A stretch of DNA of 64,000 nucleotides from Cliona cf. orientalis (taxonomy: Eukaryota; Porifera; Demospongiae; Clionaida; Clionaidae). Positions within the stretch are counted from its first letter, which is position 1; each line of letters begins with the position of its first letter. The stretch lies in assembly GCA_963930775.1 (NCBI GenBank), contig OZ005689.1:21843718-21907717 (forward strand). Direction: 5' to 3'. A program made the position numbers and the translations under genes. Positions 9,790-20,284 of the stretch are shown in pieces. Below the pieces are notes generated by a model. It was not told where the DNA came from. It worked only from the letters and a program-made list of their open reading frames with translations, and did no database searches.

Positions 9790-12271
9790 TGTAATAACCA
9801 CCCCATGCCCACGTAGTGCAGATTTTATTTTCCATCTGTGGTCACAAATTTAACCTCAGATTGACCGAACTAGAATCAGATACTTCGAAACTGGATATCA
9901 ACAAGCTGATTATTACTGGCAACCGGGAGAGACTCTACCCTCTCGTGAAGAGGGGGATGGATTGCCCAATTTTACTCCATCTGCTGAATCTGGAGAAAAT
10001 TCTCGTGACTTTTTTCAGCGTATGGAAAGTGAAATAGATGCGGCGTTTAGTGAGCTTGACCGGAAGTTGGAGAATATTGAGGCCAGAGTGGCTGTAATTG
10101 AACAGAATCCTCTAGCTCCTCCTCAATCGCCATCCACCTCTAGTAGCAGTTCCAATGACTATCGGAAAAGAAAGACGCACTCCCCCAGAATTGCAGGTAA
10201 CTAAAATTAATATAGCTGCATATACTTTCACTCCTTATTGCTTTTGTATTTTATCAAAATAGTTTCAGATCCGTACAATTCATTCCTCTTTTGAAGACGA
10301 AAATCAATTTCATTGCCATGAAAGGTAGCTATATTGTATGATATAATGGTGTCATGTTTACTTTTCTACAAATGTATAGGAATGACAGTGAACATAACAG
10401 GACTGTCGTTGATAAAGAGATTGGGAAAGGATCTTTTTCAGATAAACAAATAAGAGGTAATATACTCACAATGAACATGAATTTTGACTGCTTTATACAA
10501 GTATAAAAAACAATAAAATTGAAGGATGAAGTAGGGATGGCAGGGTCAAAAAGTACACAAACAAGATTTGTAAGGCATAAGCATCTGCTATACATCCCGA
10601 CGCTTGCTTTTCTCGGTTATTATGCACCTATTATTAATGTCAATGTGTTTGTCAAACACGGCATGTGTGAGACATTCAGGTTGTTCCCTGGTTGTCACGA
10701 TGGTTCAGGATAGATTCTGTTACATTATTTATGCATCCCTCAAAAAGCAAGCATAGGGATGTATAGCAGATGCTTATGCCTTACAAATCTTGTTTGTGTA
10801 CTTTTTGACCCGGCCATCCCTACTTCATCCTTCAATTTTATTGTTTTTTATACTTGTTTCTATTCTTTATTTATTGCTCTTAGTATTATTTTATCAATGC
10901 CATCATACGGCTTGCTCATTCAACTCTCAGTGTAGCTAGCAGATGGGAGGTACCGAAGTTTGCGCGTGCGCATAAAGTCTTAGCCACGCCCTTCAAGGTG
11001 GCAGGCTGCTTCAAGTTGTGAACTGGCTGTTATGCTGACTGCTGACTTGGGAGCCTCTTGATACCTAGTTCACTGGCCTAGTTAACTAAGCTATAGTTAG
11101 CTCGTGCGGGAGAGCCTGGCACCTACTTTGATCAAGGCTAGAACTGAGCGCCGCGAGTGTGAGCGGTGAGCGATCGAGCCAGGCCAGTACAGTTATATTG
11201 TACGCGGTCCAGTCCGGTACGTACGTGGTTCATGTAGTCTGGCGTAGGTTCAGCTACACCAGACTATGGTTCATGCATGTTGCATTGCGCGCGCTGCGCC
11301 CTTGACCATAGTCACATGATTTCACCATGGCAACACATTCCGAGCATGCGCATTGTATGACAAAATCGCATCAGACACACCCATTAGTTAATGCGCCGTA
11401 CACACCCACCATTACATATAACTGTCGAGATAACGCCAAACAAACGTGCCATGGACCTGCGCGCTACAAAATAGAGTGGATTTATACGAGAACTAAGGCG
11501 AGTGGTCCAGACAGTCTTGAGTTAGCCCTGATAATGAAAAAGAAAGAAAGAAAGAAAGAATGAGAAATGGGCTATTTTTCAAATATCTGGTTCTGGCAGA
11601 TGTACAATTGTTTTAATGAATGATCTTGGTCTTGCTAGATGCACAATTTGCTGGAGATTCTGATTTTCACACTTAGAAATTTCACAAAATTACTTATTTT
11701 GAGATATTTGGGTATTTGTAATGTATTACATATATGGCATATCCGGGCCATCCCTACTTATAGTCTACGCAAGACTCTCCATGAGAGAGAGAAAGAAAAG
11801 ACTGAGGTGGATAGGAAGAAAATGCATATCAGATCCCGTCAACAAAGGGTATGTAATTTATAATTTTTATCCATAATATGCATAGTGTCATTGGGAATAT
11901 ACTTGTACAGGTTTATGACAGAAGACAGAAATCTGTAAACAAAAAATCAAAGCAAATAAAGATGTGGGATGATGTCACCGCAGAGATGATGACCGAGGAA
12001 GAAATGGGGAGTGATAACAACTATATCCGCCGTCGTCAGAGTTGGCGTTCGGCATTTAATGAACTAAAGGATAAGTTGGACGAGGATAGAAACAGTGGAA
12101 GACTCAGTCTTGCAAGGCCCAGAGATTTAGGAGATTCTATCTTGCGCTCTCCACCTCCAAGTGCCAAGTCGTGGATGATCACACTACCTACCACCAGTCA
12201 AGCTGCAGAAGAGTGACGACGGTGTATCTCCACAATCTGATCATGACATTTCTGATGAAGAGGACATGTAG
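9790..12271 (+). CDS. Uncharacterised multi-exon protein, coiled coil
   Basis: Probable plus-strand gene of unknown function. A 5' exon ending near 10196 encodes FFQRMESEIDAAFSELDRKL and on through NIEARVAVIEQN, a short coiled coil, then a Ser-rich and basic tail up to a GTAACT donor. A basic exon at about 11745-11850 (EREKEKTEVDRKKMHIRSR) is followed by an exon from about 11909 with WDDVTAEMMTEEEMGSDNNY, RRRQSWRSAFNELKDKLDE and SPPPSAKSWM. The tail may end at 12215, or after a one-base frame change with the acidic QKSDDGVSPQSDHDISDEED ending at 12271. The pattern MTEEE...WRS..N...KLD is one I recall from invertebrate transposon-linked proteins, which is weak evidence. An inverted-repeat element sits in its intron at 10497-10857. 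Exon structure between 10200 and 11745 is unresolved. Confidence 0.45.
10497..10857. mobile_element. Hairpin MITE with ~105 bp arms
   Basis: The left arm from ACAAGTATAAAAAACAATAA to TGCTATACATCCC (10497-10602) recurs almost perfectly inverted at about 10752-10857. The loop is about 150 bp. Arms this similar suggest a young foldback element, lying between coding pieces of the 9790-12271 gene. Confidence 0.8.
11235..11266. mobile_element. 32 bp palindromic mini-element, 9 bp duplication
   Basis: TAGTCTGG ... CCAGACTA encloses only 16 further bases and is flanked by the perfect 9 bp direct repeat TGGTTCATG (11226-11234 and 11267-11275). The ends match those of the 440 bp element at 5002. It looks like the minimal remnant of a Mutator-like element. 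Confidence 0.65.
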
Positions 12272-13029
12272 TAACTGATTTGTGACTATCATACTAGCCA
12301 AAGGTACAGATTGATGTAGTCATTGCTACAGGAGTGTCATCTATCCTTTATTTGTGCCATTTATATTATTGCTCTTAATATTGTGAATTTTCTTTAATTA
12401 AATAATTATTATTAATTTTCTGAATCTCAGTATAAGCTCAGTTATAGTGGGGTTGCTATACCACTAGTATTGGAGCAGGAATCTGTTACTATTATAGCAT
12501 AGATATAAGATGCATATAGCTTGTTATTTCAGTAGTATAATAGTAGTATTTAGTAAGAGTATAGCAATAGTATTAGCATAGTATAAGCATCAACTTGTAT
12601 GTGTTCTATAAGCAGGTATAGCACTATCATATATTATCATCATAACCGGCCTTATTCTATGCCTATACCATTAGTAAAGTACTGGTATAAGCTAATAATA
12701 GTCTTATACCCTATCCTTTTCACAGTGATTATTACCAAACAGGGTCAGATGGCCATAACCGGGATAAAAATATGTGACTTTGTTGTTTGGACACCAAAGG
12801 GTATACATGTGCAAACAATACATTTTAATAGTGATTTTTGGAACAGAACATGTGTGCCTAAACTTGAGTATTTTTTTCGATTTTTTTTTATTCCCTGAAA
12901 TTTTGTACCCCCAAAAACCTAACGTACCTTATGATTACTCCTATCATAAGTCACATATGTATCAGAAGTAAGCTATTGATTGTGCATGTTGTCTCAATCA
13001 ACATGTCATTTTATTATCATGCACATAAT
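12272..13029. other. AT-rich intergenic DNA
   Basis: Low-complexity AT-rich sequence with degenerate TAGTATAAGC-like repeats around 12420-12720. No gene recognised. Confidence 0.35.
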
Positions 13030-14460
13030 ACATGAACACTATAATATTGATAATTAAACAAATTAGCTACATAATGGACTGTGGAAATTAGGAAGCATGG
13101 CACAAACCAAAAAATTTGATCTGCCATTCTAGACATGATGTTAGGGATGTTTCCAAGAAGCTTGAATGTTTTTATGCGACCAATTGCCCTTTCAACATGG
13201 ATTCTTAGGTTGGCAATCCTTCAAGTGACTGTAAGTTCATTAGGTGTTAGTTGATCACTCACTTTATTTGGTGGAATATTCAGTGTGACTCCTCTCTGAT
13301 CTAATAAATCTGCTATGGTAAAACCTCGATCAGCCATGACTGAGTCACCAGGTTCTAGAAGGTCCAGCAGACCAGAACGCTGAGTTAGTTTTCGATCCAA
13401 AATATTCCCTCCAAACAGTTGATACAAAAGAGACTGCTCCTGAAGGTGTTACCACTACAAGGGCTTTCAAAGTGTTACGATTTTTGAAAGATGAGTAAGT
13501 TATTTGCTGTGCTTGAGGATTAGATGGTGTTTGTATAAATATTTCAGTAGCGTCTATGATACACCGAGTAGTAGGATAAGAATTATTGAATACTTTAGGC
13601 ATAAACTCATTAATTTGTTCTTGTGACGGCTATAAATTAATATCTTTAAACATAAAATACAAAAAATTGATCCCATGTCATCAAAATTCTACATACGGTA
13701 GGCTGTGAAATGCCAAAGTGGTATGCGAGGTCGTTCTCCATCATGGAGCATCTCAGTCGACACAAAGCAAGAAAGAATTCGTCGAGTGGTCTTAAAGCTC
13801 TAGGAGCACCTCTAAGTGGATTTCTTGATGGTAGTGTTGCTGTAGTGCAAGTGATTTACAGCATCACCAAGAAATCGAAAGCATATCATTAATAGTTCGT
13901 AGCTCTCAAATCCCGTAGAGAAATGATTAGCACTATCATTGTTAATAAATAGCTCTATGCTATATGGTGTTTGCGGCTGGATAAGTGGGTCTGTAGCAGT
14001 TGATGCATTGGTAGTAGAGTAGATATGGGTAGATGTAAAATATCACTAGTAGGTAGTAATAGGTGTTAAATACGATGATCCAGCAGTAGCAATAGATGGT
14101 GATTGATAATCAGGTAAGCAATAAGAATGATCGTGATAAACAACCTGAGATCAGGATAATTTACATGTAGGCACCATATGCGCAAAGTGTACCTCTGCCA
14201 AGGAAAGATTTGAGGGAGATCCTTAGTCTTTTTTTATTCCATCAGCAAAATGTGTGCTGCATATTCTGCTGTGTACTGTAACGTCTTCACGTTGTTTGCA
14301 CACTAGTGTTAGCCACGTTTGTAGCAACCGTTCATCCTTAAAAGGGAGGGTGTAAAATTTGATGTTTTTGCATTCTTCCTTGTTGGAGCGGTTGGTACAG
14401 CCAGGTACAATGCAGGAGTGAACCATTCTAAAAAATTGGAACAAGCTACAGCTATACAAG
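13030..14460 (-). pseudogene. THAP plus DDE_4 transposase relic (ISL2EU-like)
   Basis: Decayed minus-strand transposase of the PIF/Harbinger-related DDE_4 group, which usually carries an N-terminal THAP domain. The THAP domain is at 14427-14223: VPGCTNRS..., FYTLPFKDERLLQTWL, then SRICSTHF, giving the C2CH zinc pattern. A helix-turn-helix segment lies at about 13860-13690 (DLAYHFGISQPTVCRIL). The core at 13620-13345 reads RCIIDATEIF and FKNRNTLKALVVVTPSGAVSFVS, then after a frame change near 13425 LFGGNILDRK...VMADRGFTIADLL. A TGA stop near 13222 precedes LRIHVERAIGRIKTF. The acidic residues of IIDATE, MADRGF and HVERA fit the D, D, E triad. A 31 bp intron may lie near 13630-13660. The frameshift and stop make it inactive. 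Confidence 0.85.
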
Positions 14461-14975
14461 TATTGTGTGCAGATTTAACTTTAGACATGCGAACACCCAC
14501 AGGAATTCATTTATAGTGCCATCCCGTTATCAAACATTGAACCACAGGGTCAATTATTGGTTTTGCCCTATCATCATGCCTATGGTTTTCATGCTTCCTG
14601 TGAAGCCAACTTAGCCCCGCCCGGTGCAAGTAAACAGTTGCAAGCAAACAGGAGGTGCCAGGAGAAGAGTTTCTGACCATAGTGGCTCGAAGCTTCACTA
14701 GTGCGGGGACCAACCAGGCTCCAGAACACTCGAGCTACCCAAAAAAACATGGCTTCCCGTAATACCCTTGCTAAAAGGCTGCCCATGAAGTGCCAAGACA
14801 GTTGTAAATAGGTCAGCTGACTTACTTTAGCGTTACTGTTTCAAAAAAATTCAAAAAAATACTGAAGTATAGCTCTTCCTTTCGCTTTTTGGACCCCTGG
14901 AGGTGGTGTGTGTTATATAGAACAATAAAAATGAATATGGTCCATTGAATTTTTGGTCTGGCCGTACCAACTTAC
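14461..14975. other. Intergenic, repeat copy
   Basis: No gene recognised. 14855-14945 is the inverted counterpart of the repeat at 9418-9590. Confidence 0.4.
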
Positions 14976-15543
14976 CACTTTTGATCATACACACTTCATA
15001 TCCTGATGAATCGGGATACCAAGGAACAGGACAGTGCATTTTAAACACCGGCAAAGACTTCACCTCCTTCCAAATGTCTACTTTCTGTTTCTTATCAGCC
15101 CTTTATCACCGAGCTTAGGAGCATACCACACTGTAAGAAAAGAGAATCATTTTATTTCAATTTAACACAAGACACATTCGCCTTCAACATCACTATATTT
15201 AGGGACTCCCTTCTGCCGTCTTGAAAGCCTGTGGTGGGTTTCTTGCTTCTGGAGTGTACAAATTTTATGAACATAAATGCATACCATTGTTCAAACAGCT
15301 TTCCTCAACGATGCCTATACCAAGTTTGAATTGTGTTTGTTTTTGATACGCAGTCTCTAAATACCTTGCCAGCATCCATGGGCATTCAATGCCATCCTCA
15401 TCAACAATCGGATTATCAAGCACTTTGGATCCGTTCAATCTAAATAGGCACGCCTCTTCCTGGCTCTCCTCCAAATCCATAGATAAGCTATCAAGGGCTT
15501 TATCGACACATTGCGAATAGTCCTCAGTCCCTGAGAACTTTAA
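14976..15543 (-). pseudogene. Uncharacterised gene, part downstream of piggyBac
   Basis: Minus-strand coding DNA cut by the piggyBac insertion. From the TTAA at 15540-15543 the frame reads LKFSGTEDYSQCVDKALDSL, then DLEESQEEACLFRLNGSKVL, IECPWMLARYLETAYQKQ and IGIVEESCLNN to a donor near 15288. A further exon at about 15100-14976 reads DIWKEVKSLPVFKMHCPVPW and YPDSSGYEVCMIKS before GTAAGT. I do not recognise the family. A stop just before the last exon suggests some decay or a misread border. The upstream half lies at 20061-20280. Confidence 0.5.
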
Positions 15544-15707
15544 CCCTTTCGCGGGCAACGTCGCATTTTTGCACCGCGCGCGTCTTAATTGAATGGGCGG
15601 GGGCGCAATTTTGCACCAGCTGCGATAATGGCGGCTATTTTGCACAATCGACACCTGTTAGTACCGTATCTCAGCACTCGACGGGTAGCAAATCTTGTCT
15701 ATAAAGG

Positions 15708-18350
15708 ATGGCAAGCTCAAGGAGCCGTTTGCAGACCACTTTCCTCTCTTCTGACCCGAACTTTCTGCTCGACTACATGGCCGGTCTCGCGTCTGACGAT
15801 AGCGACGATGACTTCGATGGATACCTGCTCTCAGACGACGAGCCAGACCAGCCAGAAGATGGTAATAACCAAAATAAATAATGTATTATTACTACATAGA
15901 TTTATATATACGATTTATGAACAAAACAACTAGCTACAGACCCCGGCAGCTCCATGACTAGCGCAGCAACTGGCAGCTCCTCCCCCACTGATGCTCGTGA
16001 TGGCCACGCCTCTCCCACCAGTCCTGGTAGCCCCTCCTCCAGTGGCAGTAGCAGCAACAGCGGTAGCCCTCCTCATAGCTTCACAGCCAACCCAGGTGTA
16101 GCAGGTCACATAAAAGATTTCTCTCCTGTGGACTGCTTCCTTCAGCTGTTCGACCAGCGAGCTCTCGAGCTTCTCCACAAGGAGACCCTTCGCTACCTCG
16201 AGCAGTACCTGGAGGATAACAAAGAGTACTTGGATGAGCACCCAAATGCTAGAGTCCATGAGCTAGCAAGACACCCCATCACCCTGGAGGACATGAAGGC
16301 ATTTATTGCTATCCTCATAGGAATGGGGATATGCGGCTTTCCCACTATTCGGTAAGTTGTTACAATCATCATTTTTGTATACCATCTCCTTACCTTCTCA
16401 ACCAGGAGTTACTGGAGTAATAGCTGGCCGTATCAGAATGACAACTTCCGTTCCATCATGTCAAGCCGCCGGTTTGAAGTCATTCTGAAGTTCCTCCACC
16501 TGAACGACTCCCGACAGCAACCATCGCGTGGAGAGCCGGGGTATGATAAGCTCTACAAGGTTCGCCCCCTCCTCAACCTCGTCCTGGAGAACTTTCAGGC
16601 AATGTACACCCCGACTCAGAGCTTGTCCATTGATGAGAGCATGGTGGGATTCAAGGGGCGACTTGCTTTTCTCCAGTATATGCCGAAGAAACCACAGAAG
16701 TGGGGGATGAAGGCATGGGTCCTAGCGGATGGTGCAAATGGGTATGTGTGGAACTGGAAGTTATACACAGGCAAGGAAGACAACTCACACTCTACTCTCG
16801 GCTTGGCTCACCGGGTGGTACTTGATCTCCTCGATGATGACCGGCTCCAAGACAAGGGGTATCATGTCTACATGGACAATTTCTACACGAGCCCTGCGTT
16901 GTTCAGAGACCTGCGTGATCAAGGTTTCGAGACGTGTGGAACAATCAGGTCTAATAGAGTAGGGATACCTGAGGACATCCGGTCAGCCAAGTTGAAGAAG
17001 GGTGAGAGCCACTTTAGCCGAGATGACTCAATGCTGTACATGAAGTGGAAGGACAAGTGGGACGTGCTAATGCTGAGTACATTCCACGATGACACCTTCA
17101 TAGAAAAGAGGCGTCGTACTCGGCATGCGGATGATGGAGTGGAGGTAATCCAGAAGCCGAAAGTAGTTGAGGAGTACAACCTACACATGGGGGGTGTAGA
17201 CAAAGGTCAGTATTGTGATAATTGTGACCGGATTTGGGAAAACCCTCCGTATGGGATTTTTTCAGAAAATTGACTTTGATGCATGGTTGATAAGCTCTAC
17301 CATAGAGCTAACCCGCGTTCAAGTCTTAGGCCGATCGCGCGCTTCGTTGTGGAGATACAGCGCTTTGTTTGTGATCGCGCCACACCCCCAATAATCGAGA
17401 AATTACGGTCTAAAGGCGTTGCTATGCACGTGTATGGCGTTTCCGCATACTACGCGTGACCCGGAAATCAATTAAATGGACCTGGGCGGAGCCGTTCGAA
17501 ATGAATGTAAAGATCGAGCAAGAGTTGAATTTCGTTGTTGACAAGGACAGGCGATTGTTCTTAGATGCCCAAGAAGTTAAAAAGGTAAGCGAACGTACAG
17601 TAGATCGATGAATCTAGCTGTATCTAGGTAGAGAATTCTAATTACCGTCCATAGCAACGGGCTTCGTGTACGGTGGCTGTGCCGACTAAGTGGGTCAAAA
17701 TGAAGGCCTTTGTATAGCACGACTAGCCTCCGTAGAAGACGGCAACAGTTAGAAGAAGGGTTGTTCGACATGTATATGACAAAATCTGGACTTTGACAAA
17801 TTTAGACCTGAGCTACTAAAAACGCGCATTGCGCGAATCGCGCGCGGATCCCATACGGAGGGTTTTCCCAAATCCGGTCACAATTGATGACCAATATCTT
17901 CATTACAACTTACCATAAATAATACATTTTTTAGCTGATCAGATGGTGCTCTACTATGGTTTTGCACATCGTTCCATCAAATGGTGGAAGCGTGTATTTT
18001 TCCACATCCTGGATACATGCATTGTAAATGCACACATCCTATATAATGCAACATCAGAAAAGAAACTCACACAGCTGGAGTTTCGCAGAGCTGTAGCAGA
18101 GGGGCTGTTGTGCAACTATGAGGCAGCAAAGGTTCGACATCGAGCACAGGACCCTCATCTTCCACTTCGTCTCAAGGAGCGGGCTTTCCCTGAGCCCATC
18201 CCAGAAAACAGCCGTCCAGACTGCCATGTATGCAGTAATAGAGCAGCTGGTCGCAGGCGCCAGACATCGTACCGCTGCAAGCTATGTAAGACTCCCCTCT
18301 GCCTCTATCCCTGCTTTGAGAAATATCATACTCTTCTAAATTATAAGTAG
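15708..18350 (+). CDS. piggyBac transposase
   Basis: DDE/D-type transposase that cuts and reseals DNA at TTAA. Four exons: 15708-15861, 15940-16351, 16406-17205 and 17935-18350, all GT-AG and in frame, giving about 593 residues, normal for the family. The start at 15708 begins MASSRSRLQTTF and leads into an acidic segment (ASDDSDDDFDGYLLSDDEPD). A Ser/Gly/Pro-rich part follows. The core carries LSIDESMVGFKGR, HVYMDNFYTSPALF and MGGVDKADQM, placing all three catalytic Asp. The last motif is split by intron 3, so correct splicing past the MITE is required for activity. The C-terminus has a Cys-rich zinc finger (CHVCSN...YRCKLCKTPLCLYPCF). No stop or frameshift was seen, so it may be functional. 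Confidence 0.93.
17223..17882. mobile_element. 660 bp MITE, derivative of RAG1-like element, copy 1
   Basis: Inverted ends TGTGACCGGATTTGGGAAAA (17223) and the reverse complement ending GGTCACA (17882), flanked by AT on both sides. It lies inside intron 3 of the piggyBac transposase. The interior at about 17550-17610 (CAAGAAGTTAAAAAGGTAAG, then CGAACGTACAGTAG) matches the exon/intron border of the RAG1-like gene at 55170-55215, and both halves match the ends of the 46197-55530 element. Confidence 0.85.
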
Positions 18351-18602
18351 TTATCATTTTATACACTATTCATTCATCAACACACCACTGCATTCTTGAA
18401 CTCTCACGCATACCCCCCATCATCACTTTCAATCATATCACATCAACAAAAAATCTGCTCCTCCCATACCTACCTTGTGTGTACGGGTACAAGCATGCTT
18501 TTTCTTTCACTCCTGGGGCCCCTCTTCCCTTCTCTCACTGTTACCTGTCAATTTACAAGTTACTAATAATACAACTCCTGTACGTACACAACTCTTGTTC
18601 AC

Positions 18603-19225
18603 ATACCCACCTCACTCACAAGATACATGGACACACAGACACACATGCATGCACACATACATGTTTACACACAGACACGCACATACACATACACACACAC
18701 TGTGCGCACACGCATGCACACACAGACGCACATGCGTGCACACACATACATACGTGCGCACACATGCACACACACATACTCACATGCGCACACATACACA
18801 CACACACACACACACGCGCACACACATACACACACACACATACATACGTGCGCACACATGCGCACACACATACACACACACACACACACATGCACACACA
18901 CGCGCACACGTACACACACAAACACACGCACACATACACGTACACACACACACACATGCGCACACATACATACGTGCGCACACATGCACACACACATACA
19001 CACATGCACACACAAACACACATACACACATGCGCACACATGCACACACAAACACACATACACACATGCGCACACATGCACACGTGCACACACACATGCA
19101 CACATACACACACGCACACACACACACAAACACACGCACACATACACACATGGCACACATACATACGTGCGCACACATGCACACACACACATACACACAC
19201 ACAGATACACAAGCATGCTGACACA
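18603..19225. repeat. CA/TG microsatellite, ~600 bp
   Basis: Long imperfect (CA)n with interspersed TGCG and CATACATA units, inside the piggyBac element downstream of its gene. The long Thr/His-rich and Cys/Val-rich open frames across it on both strands are compositional artefacts. Confidence 0.95.
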
Positions 19226-20060
19226 CACTACAACGTAGAGTTCGTCACAAGTTACCATGTAACATGATTTAGAAAGTAGGTACCACTAGACTTGTACAAA
19301 CGGTAAGTCACATGAACATTGTGCACCATCTATCACTTGAACATTCATATAATGCAGTGTCCAACTGCCTACCGATGCTTCTCTCTCATATGCTGAAACT
19401 CAATATGAATATTATACCTGTACACTTTCAGAAAGTAGGTACTACTAGTAAAGTCACATGCATGAAAGTTTATAAATATTATTGACATAAAATACAATTA
19501 CTCCAAGATGATTGTGGATTCATTTACCACTTCATGCATGCAGTCTTCAACCCCTTTCCAGTGCCCTTCCAGTTCTCTTGTGCATGTTCATAAGCACACT
19601 GATGCTGTACCATGGGCGGTAAGTCACGTGCACAAACTTCAGGTGTTGTGATCCACCGATGTACTCATACACACTCGCTCGCTCATCCCTCACCGTTGAC
19701 TCCATGATTACTTACAACCCCTACGCTACTTTAGCTACTCTTACCTCCATCGGCTGCTTGTCCAGTAAGTTCAGATCGTGGTAGAAATGGCAGGTTGGCG
19801 AGCAGTCCGCTCGCGATCGAACTTACTTGTACAAACCAATAACAGAAGCGACAAATAATATTATTTTAAATCTAAAATTTATAACGAAACTTACTACAAC
19901 GACTCTTCTTTGTCCAGATCGAGTTTCAAACTTGGGGAGCAACGTTTTGTTGACGTACCGCCCCAAAAGTGCCACAGGGTCACGCCCTTATGTCACGCGC
20001 GTCAAACCCCTGCCCACGCGGTATAAACGCAATAATTATCGCCGCCCGCGAAAGGGTTAA

Positions 20061-20280
20061 CTCGACATAATCATCCACCTTCATCCCACCCTTACGATTT
20101 CGCACCATCATGCAAAAGGAAACCTACATATGGCACACAATGTTAATAAATTACTTCAATATAGAATTAACTCACAAGTATAGGCTTGGCTTTCAGCTTC
20201 TTTGTAAATTTATTAGGCACAGTACGCCTAGCAGATGTCCGCAGTCTCTTGGCTTCATTAACAGTAGCAAATACATCTGT
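20061..20280 (-). pseudogene. Uncharacterised gene, part upstream of piggyBac
   Basis: Upstream half of the gene cut by piggyBac, minus strand. An exon at about 20280-20172 reads DVFATVNEAKRLRTSARRTV then PNKFTKKLKAKPIL before a GTGAGT donor. The next exon, from about 20128, has RNRKGGMKVDDYVE running straight into TTAA. The frame continues in the 15543-14976 segment, and removing one TTAA with the element gives one open frame. Function unknown. Confidence 0.5.
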
Positions 20281-20284
20281 AGAC

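Larger units (their letters stand above)
15544..20056 (+). mobile_element. Complete piggyBac transposon
   Basis: 13 bp terminal inverted repeats CCCTTTCGCGGGC (15544) and GCCCGCGAAAGGG (ending 20056), flanked on both sides by TTAA (15540-15543 and 20057-20060), the hallmark piggyBac target duplication. It contains a four-exon transposase gene (15708-18350), a 660 bp MITE in the last intron, and a ~600 bp CA microsatellite between gene and right end. It interrupts an exon of a minus-strand gene, whose reading frame continues across the TTAA. Confidence 0.93.

Noticed and set aside
18475-19267. Several 150-260 residue open frames on both strands
   Set aside because: They are translations of the CA/TG microsatellite (Thr/His or Cys/Val runs) and have no independent coding signal.
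20041-20056. GCCGCCCGCGAAAGGG as a promoter or GC box
   Set aside because: It is the right terminal inverted repeat of the piggyBac element, matched at 15544 and followed by TTAA.
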